In this document: piece after piece, positions 52,619 to 60,743 of the stretch
Position numbering within the stretch: the stretch's first letter is position 1
Layout: every line of letters begins with the position of its first letter
Assembly: GCF_003065605.1 (NCBI RefSeq)
Contig: NZ_CP026952.1
Coordinates: forward strand, 558,001-622,000
Length of the DNA stretch: 64,000 nucleotides
Origin: Aeromicrobium chenweiae
GTDB lineage: Bacteria > Actinomycetota > Actinomycetes > Propionibacteriales > Nocardioidaceae
Direction of reading: 5' to 3'
Notes under the pieces: generated by a model
Seen by the model: the letters and a program-made list of their open reading frames with translations, nothing else
Databases searched by the model: none
What the model was told of the DNA's origin: nothing
Made by a program: the position numbers and the translations under genes

Positions 52619-53778
52619 CCGAAGTTCCTGCCCTCTCCGCGATAGGTCGGCTCCAGCTGCACGGTGCCGTCGGCGTCGACGATCGCGACCTGGTCGAAGC
52701 GCTCGCACATCTCGCCGGCCTTGGCGTACCTCATGACGACCCGGTCGCCGATCGACAGGCTCCGGGCCGCGTCGCCCTTGACCGGGCTCTGGACCTCGCC
52801 GGCGCCCTCGGTGCCGACGGCCTTCAACCCGGGGGGCCACGTCGGGGCGGGCTGGCGGTTCTTGTTGGTCGGTCCGGACGCGATGTAGCCGCCGGCGAAC
52901 AGGGTCGCGATGTCCGGGGCGGGCTTGCGCACGACCGAGAGGACGAAGTACGCCGCAGGGCGGGACTCGAACGCGTCGTAGCCGTCGAACAGGACGGGCG
53001 AGAACAGCCCGGACCCGGCGGTGAGCTCCGTGATGGCCGGGTCGCGGCCGGTGACCTCGAGGCTCCCGGTGCCGCCGGCGTTGACGATCTGGAGGTCGGC
53101 GTGCTGCCGGACGGCGTCGACGACCTGGGCGCGCCGCAGCGTGAGCTCGGCCGCCGAACGCTTCTTGACGAGGCGCACGGCGGGGGAGGAATCGGGCAGC
53201 CCCGCGATCTGCGCGTCGTAGAACATGACGCCCACGAGGTCGAACCCGGGGCGCTTCTCGATCGCCGCGGCCAGCGCGCCGGCCTGCTCGGCGGTGTGGA
53301 CGGGGGAGCGGCGGACGCCCAGGTGCACGGGACCCAGCTTCAGCGAGGCGTCGACGTCGATGCAGACCCGGATGGGCGGGTGGTCCGGCCCCAGCAGGGA
53401 GTCGATGTGGTCCAGCGACTCGGTGCTGTCGACCATCACGGTGATCGCCGCGAGCCTGCGGTCGTCCGCGACGAGGTCCTGGAGGGCCTGGCGGCTCGTC
53501 GTCGGATAGGCCAGCAGGACGTCGTCGGCCCCGTGGTCGACGAGCCAGTTCGACTCGGCGAGGGAGTAGGACATGATGCCCGCGAACCCGTCCCTGGCGA
53601 GCGTCCGGTCGATGACCGACCGGACGCGCACCGACTTGCTGGCGACACGGATCGGCACGCCCGCCGCGCGACGGACCAGGTCGGTGGCGTTGGCCCACAG
53701 GGCGGGGCCGTCGATCACGGCGAACGGGGTGTCCAGTGACGCCGTCGCGGTGAGCAGGCGGTCGTACGGCTGTGGCAT
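52615..53778 (-). CDS. PLP-dependent amino acid deaminase/aldolase (alanine racemase fold)
   Basis: 387 aa. Alanine-racemase-type barrel with the PLP lysine in IRVASKSVRVR (about residue 48), then a C-terminal metal-dependent D-serine-dehydratase-like domain. This family includes D-threonine aldolases and D-serine ammonia-lyases. On the minus strand CATACT ends 6 bases before ATG 53778 (leaderless candidate). It is coupled to the lactone oxidase gene, a pairing also found in other actinobacteria from memory; a joint pathway is not established. Confidence 0.8.
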   Translation of the reverse strand: MPQPYDRLLTATASLDTPFAVIDGPALWANATDLVRRAAGVPIRVASKSVRVRSVIDRTLARDGFAGIMSYSLAESNWLVDHGADDVLLAYPTTSRQALQDLVADDRRLAAITVMVDSTESLDHIDSLLGPDHPPIRVCIDVDASLKLGPVHLGVRRSPVHTAEQAGALAAAIEKRPGFDLVGVMFYDAQIAGLPDSSPAVRLVKKRSAAELTLRRAQVVDAVRQHADLQIVNAGGTGSLEVTGRDPAITELTAGSGLFSPVLFDGYDAFESRPAAYFVLSVVRKPAPDIATLFAGGYIASGPTNKNRQPAPTWPPGLKAVGTEGAGEVQSPVKGDAARSLSIGDRVVMRYAKAGEMCERFDQVAIVDADGTVQLEPTYRGEGRNFG

Positions 53779-53831
53779 CACGTCAGTATGTCGCACCACG
53801 GTTCCACGCCTCGGTCGCTGATACTGGAACG

Positions 53832-54644
53832 ATGCGCAGACTTCTCGGGATGGTCGTGGCAGGACTCTTGGTGTGTGCCGGCTGCACGACGGGATCGGAC
53901 GAGGACCGTGGATCGGACCCCGCGCCGCAGGCAGCCCTGTCCCTCGCGTCGCTCGACCTGGGCTGGTCGAGGGCGCAGGCCCTGGACGCCGGGGACCCGC
54001 CGCCGGCACCCTCCGGCGTCGACCCCGCGACGTACGACCGCATGGCCGCGTCGCTCGTGAGCTGGGCGGAGGCCACGACCCTCGACAAGACGGTCTGGCA
54101 CAGCGCCTCCCCGATCGACACCGTCGCGGACGCCCTGCCCGACCGTGCGGCCGCCACCTTGACGAAGCAGGCCGCGGCCGCCGTCTCCCCGCGTCTCGCG
54201 GTCGCGAACGTCTTCGCCGACGGCGTCACGGTGCTCGGTGCCCCGCAGGTCACCACGGCCTGGCAGGTGTCCAAGGCCAAGGACGAGGCAGGCAAGCCGT
54301 ACGTCGTGCTGGAGCTGCAGACCCGGGCGGCGTACGAGGTGCGGATGGGGGCGGACGGGCCGGTCCGCGTCATCGGGATGCTGCGGGTCCACGGGCTCAG
54401 CGCGTACCCCGACACGACCGAGGACTTCGGTGTCAGCAGCGGCTGGCAGGAGTTCGGCGCGGGCGACTGCACCCTGGCGCTGGACGATCAGCTGGTGCCC
54501 GAGTCGGACCTCGACGAGACCCGCGCCGACCTCAAGGCGTTCCAGCGCGTCGGCGACGCGGACGAGGTCGAGATGCCCGATCTCGGCGACGACGAGCAGG
54601 TCGACGAGGACTACCTCCGGCGGTGCCGGGCGGGTCAGGCCTAG
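53832..54644 (+). CDS. Lipoprotein of unknown function
   Basis: 270 aa. Signal peptide with lipobox CAGC (cysteine near residue 18), a Ser/Asp-rich linker, then a beta-rich region (AWQVSKAKDEAGKPYVVLELQTRAAYEVR). The acidic C-terminus has clustered Asp/Glu. GATACT at 53820-53825 lies 6 bases before the ATG, so it may be leaderless. Not recognised beyond being an exported lipoprotein of actinobacterial type. Confidence 0.72.
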   Translation: MRRLLGMVVAGLLVCAGCTTGSDEDRGSDPAPQAALSLASLDLGWSRAQALDAGDPPPAPSGVDPATYDRMAASLVSWAEATTLDKTVWHSASPIDTVADALPDRAAATLTKQAAAAVSPRLAVANVFADGVTVLGAPQVTTAWQVSKAKDEAGKPYVVLELQTRAAYEVRMGADGPVRVIGMLRVHGLSAYPDTTEDFGVSSGWQEFGAGDCTLALDDQLVPESDLDETRADLKAFQRVGDADEVEMPDLGDDEQVDEDYLRRCRAGQA

Positions 54645-54680
54645 GCCTCGCTACGATGGACCCCGGGCCTCGGCCCGCAC

Positions 54681-54756
54681 GCCTCTGTAGCTCAGTTGGT
54701 AGAGCGCCTTACTTGTAATAAGGATGTCGCGGGTTCGAATCCTGTCGGAGGCTCCA
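54681..54756 (+). tRNA. tRNA-Thr (anticodon UGU)
   Basis: 76 bases with the CCA encoded. Acceptor GCCTCTG/CGGAGGC (one G-U), D-loop AGCTCAGTTGG, anticodon stem CCTTA/TAAGG with loop CTTGTAA giving TGT, and T-loop TTCGAAT. Discriminator base T, usual for tRNA-Thr. The stop of the merR ORF lies antisense within it. Confidence 0.95.
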
Positions 54757-55117
54757 CACCCTCATCGGGGACGCAGCCGTCCGGCCCGTCGAGGAACTCC
54801 GTGAGGGTCGCGTGGGTGGCTGTCAGCTCGGCGATGCGGGCGGCGATGTCGTCCCGCATCTGCTCGACCCTCGTGCGCACCGCGTCGCCGTCGACCTCGT
54901 GGCGCCCGGCCACGCAGTGGAGCGCGGTACGGACCATGTCGGCCGGGAACCCCAGGTCGAACATCGAGCGGATGGTCTGCGCGACGTCGACGGCATCCTC
55001 GGCGTAGTACCGGTAGCCGTTGTCGCCGCGCTCGGCGTCGAGCAGGCCGATCTTCTCGTAGTAGCGGAGCGATCGGGCGCTGATCCCGGTCCTGGCGCTG
55101 AGCTCGCCGATGATCAT
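54692..55117 (-). CDS. MerR-family regulator whose ORF runs antisense through tRNA-Thr
   Basis: 141 aa as an ORF. N-terminal MerR DNA-binding domain (MIIGELSARTGISARSLRYYEKIGLL; NGYRYYAEDAVDV), then a coiled-coil helix (residues about 75-110). AGGAGA lies 5 bases before ATG 55117. From about residue 120 the frame is antisense to the tRNA gene, giving a tail (GFEPATSLLQVRRSTN) that is plainly a tRNA reflection, not evolved protein. There is no natural stop before the tRNA. No effector domain is present, so it is a short MerR. It likely acts on the divergent 55140-55170 promoter. Confidence 0.82.
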   Translation of the reverse strand: MIIGELSARTGISARSLRYYEKIGLLDAERGDNGYRYYAEDAVDVAQTIRSMFDLGFPADMVRTALHCVAGRHEVDGDAVRTRVEQMRDDIAARIAELTATHATLTEFLDGPDGCVPDEGVEPPTGFEPATSLLQVRRSTN

Positions 55118-55139
55118 CGCGTCTCCTGTTCCGCAAGGC

Positions 55140-55170
55140 TTGACCTTGACACGATGTCAGAGTTTAGCGT
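55140..55170 (+). promoter_or_regulatory. MerR-type promoter with 19-bp spacer
   Basis: TTGACC (55140-55145), a 19-bp spacer and TAGCGT (55165-55170). Within the over-long spacer is the dyad TGACA-CGA-TGTCA (55147-55159). This is the classic layout in which MerR proteins untwist the DNA to activate. It drives the hydrolase at 55216. Confidence 0.7.
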
Positions 55171-55215
55171 TCATGACGACCGCACGCGAACCATCTGACG
55201 GAAAGAAGAACGACC

Positions 55216-56103
55216 ATGCGCCGGAGCATCACCATCGACGGCAGGACACGGACCATGACGGTCGTCGGTGACCCCCACTCGGCCCACCCGCGGGACCTGG
55301 TCCTGGTCCTCCACGGGTCCAAGCAGACCGGCGACGTCCATCGGCGGTTCACCGGGCACGCCTTCGACGCGATGGCCGACAGTGGAGCCGCCGTGGTCGT
55401 CTACCTCGACGGTCACCAGAAGAACTGGAACGACGCCCGGAAGGACAGCTTCTTCCCGGCGCGTACGGACGACGTCGACGACGTGGGCCTCGTCCGCCGG
55501 GTCGTCGAGGATCTTCAGCAGTCGTTCGGGATCGACCCGAACCGGGTGTTCGTCGTCGGCTACTCGAACGGCGGCCAGATGGTGCTTCGGCTCATCAACG
55601 AGGTCCCCGAGCTGATCGCCGGGGCGGCAGTGATCGCCGCGACGATGCCGGCGCCCGAGAACTTCCTGCTGCCCGTGGGCGAGGCGGGGTCGAAGCCCCT
55701 GCCGGTGCTGCTCATCCACGGGACGAAGGATCCGATCGTCTCGTACCGGGGCGGCAGCATGAACCGGTTCCTCCGTCGAGTGTTCAGGGCCGGAGGCCCG
55801 ATGTGGTCGGCCGAACGCACCGCGGAGCACCTGGCCCGGCGCAACGGGATCGTCGGCGACGCCTCGGTCGCGCCGCTGGTTCGTGCCGGGCGACCCGCGC
55901 GGACCTGGGTGGAGCAGACCGAGTACTCCCAGGAGGGGGCGCCGCCGGTGAGGCTCCTGACGATCCACGGCGGCGGCCACACGGTGCCCGGCCCGAAGAA
56001 GGCGCCGTTCGTGCTCGGGGCGACGGAGCAGCGCGTCTCGGCCGCTGAGGCCGTCGCCGACTTCTTCGGCATCTCTCGCCAGGACCGCGAGCGGACGGCC
56101 TGA
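55216..56103 (+). CDS. PHB-depolymerase/LpqC-like alpha/beta hydrolase
   Basis: 295 aa. Nucleophile serine in VVGYSNGGQM (about residue 119), acid in LLIHGTKDPIVSY, and histidine in IHGGGHTVPGP. DLVLVLHGSKQT carries the oxyanion loop. The family covers polyhydroxybutyrate depolymerase-like and feruloyl-esterase-like enzymes. No clear signal peptide, so likely cytosolic. It lies behind a MerR-type promoter. Confidence 0.83.
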   Translation: MRRSITIDGRTRTMTVVGDPHSAHPRDLVLVLHGSKQTGDVHRRFTGHAFDAMADSGAAVVVYLDGHQKNWNDARKDSFFPARTDDVDDVGLVRRVVEDLQQSFGIDPNRVFVVGYSNGGQMVLRLINEVPELIAGAAVIAATMPAPENFLLPVGEAGSKPLPVLLIHGTKDPIVSYRGGSMNRFLRRVFRAGGPMWSAERTAEHLARRNGIVGDASVAPLVRAGRPARTWVEQTEYSQEGAPPVRLLTIHGGGHTVPGPKKAPFVLGATEQRVSAAEAVADFFGISRQDRERTA

Positions 56104-56123
56104 CGCGGCGCGGTCGTGTCAGG

Positions 56124-56741
56124 TCATCGGGCGGCGAGCGCCGACATCCACACCACGTGGCACGTCGCCGTGACGTCGCCCAGGTGCTCCGCCTGGGACT
56201 CGACGTGCGACCAGTAGTAGGTCCGTTCGGTCATCCAGCACAGTGCCGTGGCGAGGTGGCGAGCGTCCGGGGCGCCCGCACGCTCCAGCACGGCGGTCAT
56301 CGAGTCGATGTACGTGTCGACCGTGGCCTTCCACAGCGAGCCGATCTCCGGCACGAGAGGGCCGAGGTCGACGGCGGCCTGCATGACACGACCGTGCTCG
56401 CGCCACGAGGTCTCGGTGCTCCGCAGGGACGTCTGGACGATCGTGGCGGCGTCGTCCTCCATAGTGCTGGCGGCGCGGTCCGCCGCCGAGGCCATGGACA
56501 GCAGGGTGCGAGCGACCAGCGCCGTCAGCACGTCCTGCTTGGAGCCGAAGTAGAAGTACAGCGCACCACGGGTGATCCCTGCGCCCTTGGCGATGCCCTC
56601 GACGGTCATGTGGTCGAAGCCCTCGCGCGCCAGCAGCTCCTCGGCCGCGTCGAGGATCGCCGCCTCCCGGGCGTCGCCCTTCCGCCCGGAGTGGCGGCGC
56701 CTGCCGGCGGACGGGCCTGCCGGTTCTCTCACGTGAGTCAA
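56124..56741 (-). CDS. TetR-family regulator (EthR-like)
   Basis: 205 aa. HTH in FDHMTVEGIAKGAGITRGALYFYFGSKQDVL; the ligand domain has a Trp/Tyr-rich pocket segment LCWMTERTYYWSHVES, as in EthR-type regulators. It follows the SDR gene after 10 bp on the same strand and probably controls it. It converges on the hydrolase gene. Confidence 0.85.
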   Translation of the reverse strand: MTHVREPAGPSAGRRRHSGRKGDAREAAILDAAEELLAREGFDHMTVEGIAKGAGITRGALYFYFGSKQDVLTALVARTLLSMASAADRAASTMEDDAATIVQTSLRSTETSWREHGRVMQAAVDLGPLVPEIGSLWKATVDTYIDSMTAVLERAGAPDARHLATALCWMTERTYYWSHVESQAEHLGDVTATCHVVWMSALAAR

Positions 56742-56751
56742 GATACCCGCC

Positions 56752-57600
56752 TCAGGAGAGCTGGTGGCCGTCCGGGAAGTCGGTCGTGCGCGTCAGGTCG
56801 GCCCACGCGGCGATCTCCTGGTCCACTGCGGCGCGTCCGGTGGTGACCAGGCGCAACGCGTCGGACCCCAGCACGAGATGGGCCGGTGGATCGGGCGTCT
56901 CCAGGACTTTCATGACAGCCGCGGCCGCCATCTCGGGATTGCCGAGCTGCTGGCCGTCGGCTTCCTGGCGGGCGGCACGAATCGGTGCGAAGAGCCCGTC
57001 GTAGTCGCTGATCGACCGGTCCGAGCGCGCCATGGCACCGCCGGCCCAGTTGGTCCTGAACGAGCCAGGTGCGACAGCCGTGACGTGGACGCCGAACTGC
57101 GCGACCTCCTTGCCGACGGTCTCCAAAATCCCCTCCAGTGCGTACTTGCTGCCGTGGTAGAACGACAGCCCCGGCACCGTCATGAGGCCGGCCATCGAGG
57201 TGACACCGAAGATGTGCCCGGACCGTCGACGGCGCATCCCGGGAAGGACGGCCTTCACGGTGGCGACGGCGCCGAACACGTTGGCGTCGAACTGGGCCCG
57301 CACCTCGGCCATGGACGACTCCTCGAACACACCCTCGTGCCCGTAGCCGGCATTGGCGATCGCGACGTCGATCGGTGCGATGTCACGCTCGGTGCGGTCG
57401 ACGGCGGCGAAGACGGCGTCGTCGTCCGTCACGTCCAGCACCTCCGCGAAGGAGCGTCCGGGGGACAGCGCGGCGAAGGCCTCGGCATCCGCCGCCTTGC
57501 GCACCGTCCCGACCACGGTGTGGCCGTCGTCCAGCGCTCGTTGGGCGAACGCGCGGCCCAGGCCGCTGCTGGCTCCGGTGATGAAAAACGTCTTGGTCAT
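56752..57600 (-). CDS. SDR oxidoreductase
   Basis: 282 aa. FITGASSGLGRAFAQRAL, IANAGYG, and FYHGSKYALEGI (Tyr/Lys of the active site). AAGGGG lies 8 bases before the ATG. Upstream (57601-57670) is AT-rich and holds a direct repeat that may bind the following TetR protein. Substrate unknown. Confidence 0.84.
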   Translation of the reverse strand: MTKTFFITGASSGLGRAFAQRALDDGHTVVGTVRKAADAEAFAALSPGRSFAEVLDVTDDDAVFAAVDRTERDIAPIDVAIANAGYGHEGVFEESSMAEVRAQFDANVFGAVATVKAVLPGMRRRRSGHIFGVTSMAGLMTVPGLSFYHGSKYALEGILETVGKEVAQFGVHVTAVAPGSFRTNWAGGAMARSDRSISDYDGLFAPIRAARQEADGQQLGNPEMAAAAVMKVLETPDPPAHLVLGSDALRLVTTGRAAVDQEIAAWADLTRTTDFPDGHQLS

Positions 57601-57632
57601 GAGTAACCCCTTTTCTCCACAAAGTCTACACG

Positions 57633-57661
57633 GTGTCGAAAATAATCAACGTCGTGTCGAA
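57633..57661. promoter_or_regulatory. Direct repeat GTGTCGAA upstream of the SDR-tetR pair
   Basis: GTGTCGAA at 57633-57640 and 57654-57661, spaced 21 bp (two helical turns), in an AT-rich patch 33 bp from the SDR start. Candidate operator. Confidence 0.35.
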
Positions 57662-57696
57662 TTTGCGCAGGGCCGACCCTCCGGGGACGTCGAGGC

Positions 57697-58410
57697 CTAC
57701 GCGGGACCCGCGGGCGCGGCGCCCGAGCCGGCCACGCTCTTGCGGTGCCACACCCAGTCGCTCGGCATCGCGATGCCGTCGAGCCCTGAGCCCTGGCGGA
57801 TGAGCCGGTAGGCGTCCGGGCTCTCCTGGCGCTGCTGCTCCAGGCCGCGGTCCACGTGGGCCCACAAGGGGGTGCTGCTGGCTGACCCGAGGTACTCGCC
57901 GGTCTTGGTCCCCGGCAGCGCCTGGGTCGGCATGCCGAGGCTGGTCAGCAGCTGGCGCGCGTGCGAGTCCATGATCATGACGACGTACTCGATGTCGTTG
58001 GCGTAGATGGCGCGGATGAGCCCGTGGTAGATCGCGCTGGCGCACAGCCCACCGCGTCCTTCGCCGCGGCGCACCGCGATCGTGGCGATGTCCCACGTCC
58101 GGTCGGGATCGATGCCGGCCGACCGCGCCGACCTGAGGCCGTCGACGTGCCACGGCGGGCGGCTCACGTCGTTGAGGGTCTTGAGACCGGCCGGGCCCGG
58201 GGCGATGAACCGCGCGACGGCGATCGCCTCCCCGTCGTCCCGGAGCACGGTCATGAACCCGGTCGAGCCCTCGTACGCGCCGTACTCGACCTCGAACTCC
58301 TCGATCGTGTTGCCGTACGCCTCGAGGAACACGTCGGCCTCGCACCGCCTGGCGGCAGCCAGCTCCTCGCCTGTCGGGTCGAACACGAAACGCAATGGGG
58401 CACCGGTCAT
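57697..58410 (-). CDS. GNAT/LuxI-fold-like acyltransferase
   Basis: 237 aa. The pattern ARRCEADVFLEAYGNT, YEGSTGFMTVLRDDGEAIAVARFIAPGPAGL and TWDIATIAVRRG resembles the N-acyltransferase fold of autoinducer (LuxI-type) and N-acyl-amino-acid synthases: acidic/aromatic N-terminal helix, GFMTVLR strand, arginine-bearing VARF strand and a W-x-x-x-x-I/V strand. The acyl acceptor is unknown and a plain GNAT remains possible. ATG 58410 overlaps the GGDEF-EAL gene stop (ATGA), so the two are coupled. Confidence 0.68.
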   Translation of the reverse strand: MTGAPLRFVFDPTGEELAAARRCEADVFLEAYGNTIEEFEVEYGAYEGSTGFMTVLRDDGEAIAVARFIAPGPAGLKTLNDVSRPPWHVDGLRSARSAGIDPDRTWDIATIAVRRGEGRGGLCASAIYHGLIRAIYANDIEYVVMIMDSHARQLLTSLGMPTQALPGTKTGEYLGSASSTPLWAHVDRGLEQQRQESPDAYRLIRQGSGLDGIAMPSDWVWHRKSVAGSGAAPAGPA

Positions 58411-60743
58411 CGTGAGTCCTCTTTCTCCTGCTCGAGTGGATCCTGCTCGTTGTGGTGCTCGGGGTCGCTCGATGTCGTACGGACGAGAACACGGTCCTCG
58501 GCCGCCCGCTCGATCACCCAGCGGTCGATCTGTCCGGGCGGCATCGGGCGACCGATGTGATAGCCCTGCACCTCGTCGATCCCCATCGCGACCAGCGCGG
58601 CGAGGTCGGCCGCGTTCTCGACGCCCTCCGCGACGATGCGCATCTCGAGGGCGTGCGCGAGCTGGATCGTCGAGGCCACGATCATCCGGCTGCGGGCGTC
58701 GGTGGCCACGTCGCCGATCAGCGTGCGGTCGATCTTCAGCTCCTGCACCGGCAGGTTGCGCAGATACGCCAGGGAGGAGAACCCCGTGCCGTAGTCGTCG
58801 ATCGAGATCTGCACGCCGTGGCCGCGCAGCTCGAGCAGGATCTCGCGCGTCCGCTGGGGATCGGCGAGGAAGGAGTCCTCGGTGACCTCGAGGACGAGTC
58901 GCTCGGCCGGCACGTCCCCCGTCGCCATCGCTGCGAAGAGGTGCGGGAGGAACGTCGGCCCCAACAGCTCCGGCGGGGCGCAGTTGATGGCCACGTTCAG
59001 GTCGATGCCCTCCTTCAGGCGCGTCTGCAGGTCCTCGACGACCTGCGTGACGACGACCTCCGAGAGCCTGCCCATGAGTCCGGCGCGTCGCGCGGCCGGC
59101 AGGAACGCGACCGGGCTGATCACTCCCTGGGTGGGGTGGCGCCAGCGGACGAGCGCCTCGAGACCACACACCCGCATCGTGGCGGCGTCGACCTGGGGCT
59201 GGTACCAGACCTCGATCTGGTCCTCGGTGAGCGCTCGGCGGAGCTCCTCGGCGAGCTCGAGGCGCGAGCGGGTGAACTCGTCCAGCTCGGCGTCGTAGAG
59301 CGCCGCCCCCAGTCCGGAGTTCTTGGCCTGGTACATCGCCACGTCCGCCCGCCGGAGGACCTCGCCACCGTCCTGGTCGGTTGCGACGGCGACCGTGACC
59401 CCGATCGAGCCGGCGGGGGAGATCTTGATGCCCTCGACCACGATCGGCTTGGCCAGCTCGGCCAGCACGCCGTACGCCGTCTCCATGAGCTCGATCTCGT
59501 CGCTGGTGCCCATGATGATCGCGAACTCGTCGCCGCCGAGGCGTGCGACGCGGGTCCGCTGGTCGACGGCCTCCTGCAGCCGGAGGCTCACGAGGGTCAG
59601 GACCGTGTCGCCCGCCCGGTGCCCCAGCGAGTCGTTGATCTCCTTGAACCCGTCGAGGTCCAGCAGCATCAGGGCCATCGGCCGGCGGGCGGCGAGGCCC
59701 TCGGACAGCCAGGCGCGTACGGCGCGCCGGTTGGGCAGCTTGGTCAGGTCGTCGGTCTGGGAGAGCGCGAACGCGTCGTTGGCCCGGTTGGCGTCCCTGA
59801 GTGCCAGTGCCAGGCGCGCCGACACCGCCGCGAGGGTCAGCAGCGCGGGCGGGAGCATGTAGTACGCCAGCGTGTCGTCGGGACGGAACGCCAGCACCGC
59901 GAGGGCGACGAGTCCGGCGCCGACCAGGACCGGCGTGCCCGCCGACCTCGGGACGGCCCGGATGACGGTCTGCCCCGGCCGGCACGCTGCCGCCACCAGG
60001 ACCGAGAACCCGGCCCCCCACAACGCGTACGACAGGTTGCCGAAGTCGTAGGTGCTCGCCGAGCCCTGCAGCGCGAAACCGGAGTCGGCGCAGGCCATGA
60101 GCGCGAACGCCAACCCGATCATCCACGCCTTGCGCCGGTCGCTGCGCGTCTGCAGCAACGACTGCCCCAGCACCAGCAGCGCGAGGATCATGTCGGCGAG
60201 GGGATAGATCAGTGCCAGCAGCAGGGAGGAGCCCTCCTGGTGGGAGACCGCCCGGATCGGGGTGACCAGCAGGAGGCACGCCAGGCAGGCCGTGCCGCCG
60301 CAGACGATGACGATGTCCAGCCAGCTGCGGGCGGGACGGGGCTGCCGCCAGTCCACGTCGCGCAGCAGGTACCCGGCCATCCCCAGGTACGACACCAGGA
60401 AGAGCCACTCTCCCGGGGCCGGGAACTGGGTCTGGCCGTCGACCCGTGCGGCATTGACCGAGATCGAGCCCAGCGCCCACGCCGCGATCGAGGCCAGGAG
60501 CAGCAGCAACGTCGTGCGTCGACCGGGGTGCAGCCATGCCACGAGTCCCAGTCGCAGGATCAGCAGCGGGAAGAAGATCGCGAGGGAGGTCAGCAGGACC
60601 TGCGGCGTCTCGACACTCGCGACCGGCTTGGTGATCTCGTTGACGACGAGGCCGGTGGTCATGACCGCCCACGGCAGGGGCGCCACCACGGCCTGTGCGA
60701 TGTCGATCCGGGAGCGGCCCGTCCCCTCATCCTGTGGGCGCAT
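58407..60743 (-). CDS. Membrane GGDEF-EAL protein (c-di-GMP cyclase/phosphodiesterase)
   Basis: 778 aa. About eight hydrophobic segments (residues 20-310), GGDEF domain (RLGGDEFAIIM, about residue 398, with DLDGFKEINDSLGH) and EAL domain (CGLEALVRWRHP, TEDSF, IDDYGTGFSSLAYL, ELKIDRTLI, AEGVEN, VQGYHIGRPM). Catalytic residues of both domains look intact, so it may make and break cyclic di-GMP. ATG 60743 lies within the decarboxylase 3' end, with GGAG 5 bases upstream. The N-terminal sensor is not recognised. Confidence 0.9.
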   Translation of the reverse strand: MRPQDEGTGRSRIDIAQAVVAPLPWAVMTTGLVVNEITKPVASVETPQVLLTSLAIFFPLLILRLGLVAWLHPGRRTTLLLLLASIAAWALGSISVNAARVDGQTQFPAPGEWLFLVSYLGMAGYLLRDVDWRQPRPARSWLDIVIVCGGTACLACLLLVTPIRAVSHQEGSSLLLALIYPLADMILALLVLGQSLLQTRSDRRKAWMIGLAFALMACADSGFALQGSASTYDFGNLSYALWGAGFSVLVAAACRPGQTVIRAVPRSAGTPVLVGAGLVALAVLAFRPDDTLAYYMLPPALLTLAAVSARLALALRDANRANDAFALSQTDDLTKLPNRRAVRAWLSEGLAARRPMALMLLDLDGFKEINDSLGHRAGDTVLTLVSLRLQEAVDQRTRVARLGGDEFAIIMGTSDEIELMETAYGVLAELAKPIVVEGIKISPAGSIGVTVAVATDQDGGEVLRRADVAMYQAKNSGLGAALYDAELDEFTRSRLELAEELRRALTEDQIEVWYQPQVDAATMRVCGLEALVRWRHPTQGVISPVAFLPAARRAGLMGRLSEVVVTQVVEDLQTRLKEGIDLNVAINCAPPELLGPTFLPHLFAAMATGDVPAERLVLEVTEDSFLADPQRTREILLELRGHGVQISIDDYGTGFSSLAYLRNLPVQELKIDRTLIGDVATDARSRMIVASTIQLAHALEMRIVAEGVENAADLAALVAMGIDEVQGYHIGRPMPPGQIDRWVIERAAEDRVLVRTTSSDPEHHNEQDPLEQEKEDSR

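Noticed and set aside
54692..54756. Tail GFEPATSLLQ as a real protein motif
   Set aside because: This peptide is the well-known translation of the antisense strand of tRNA genes.
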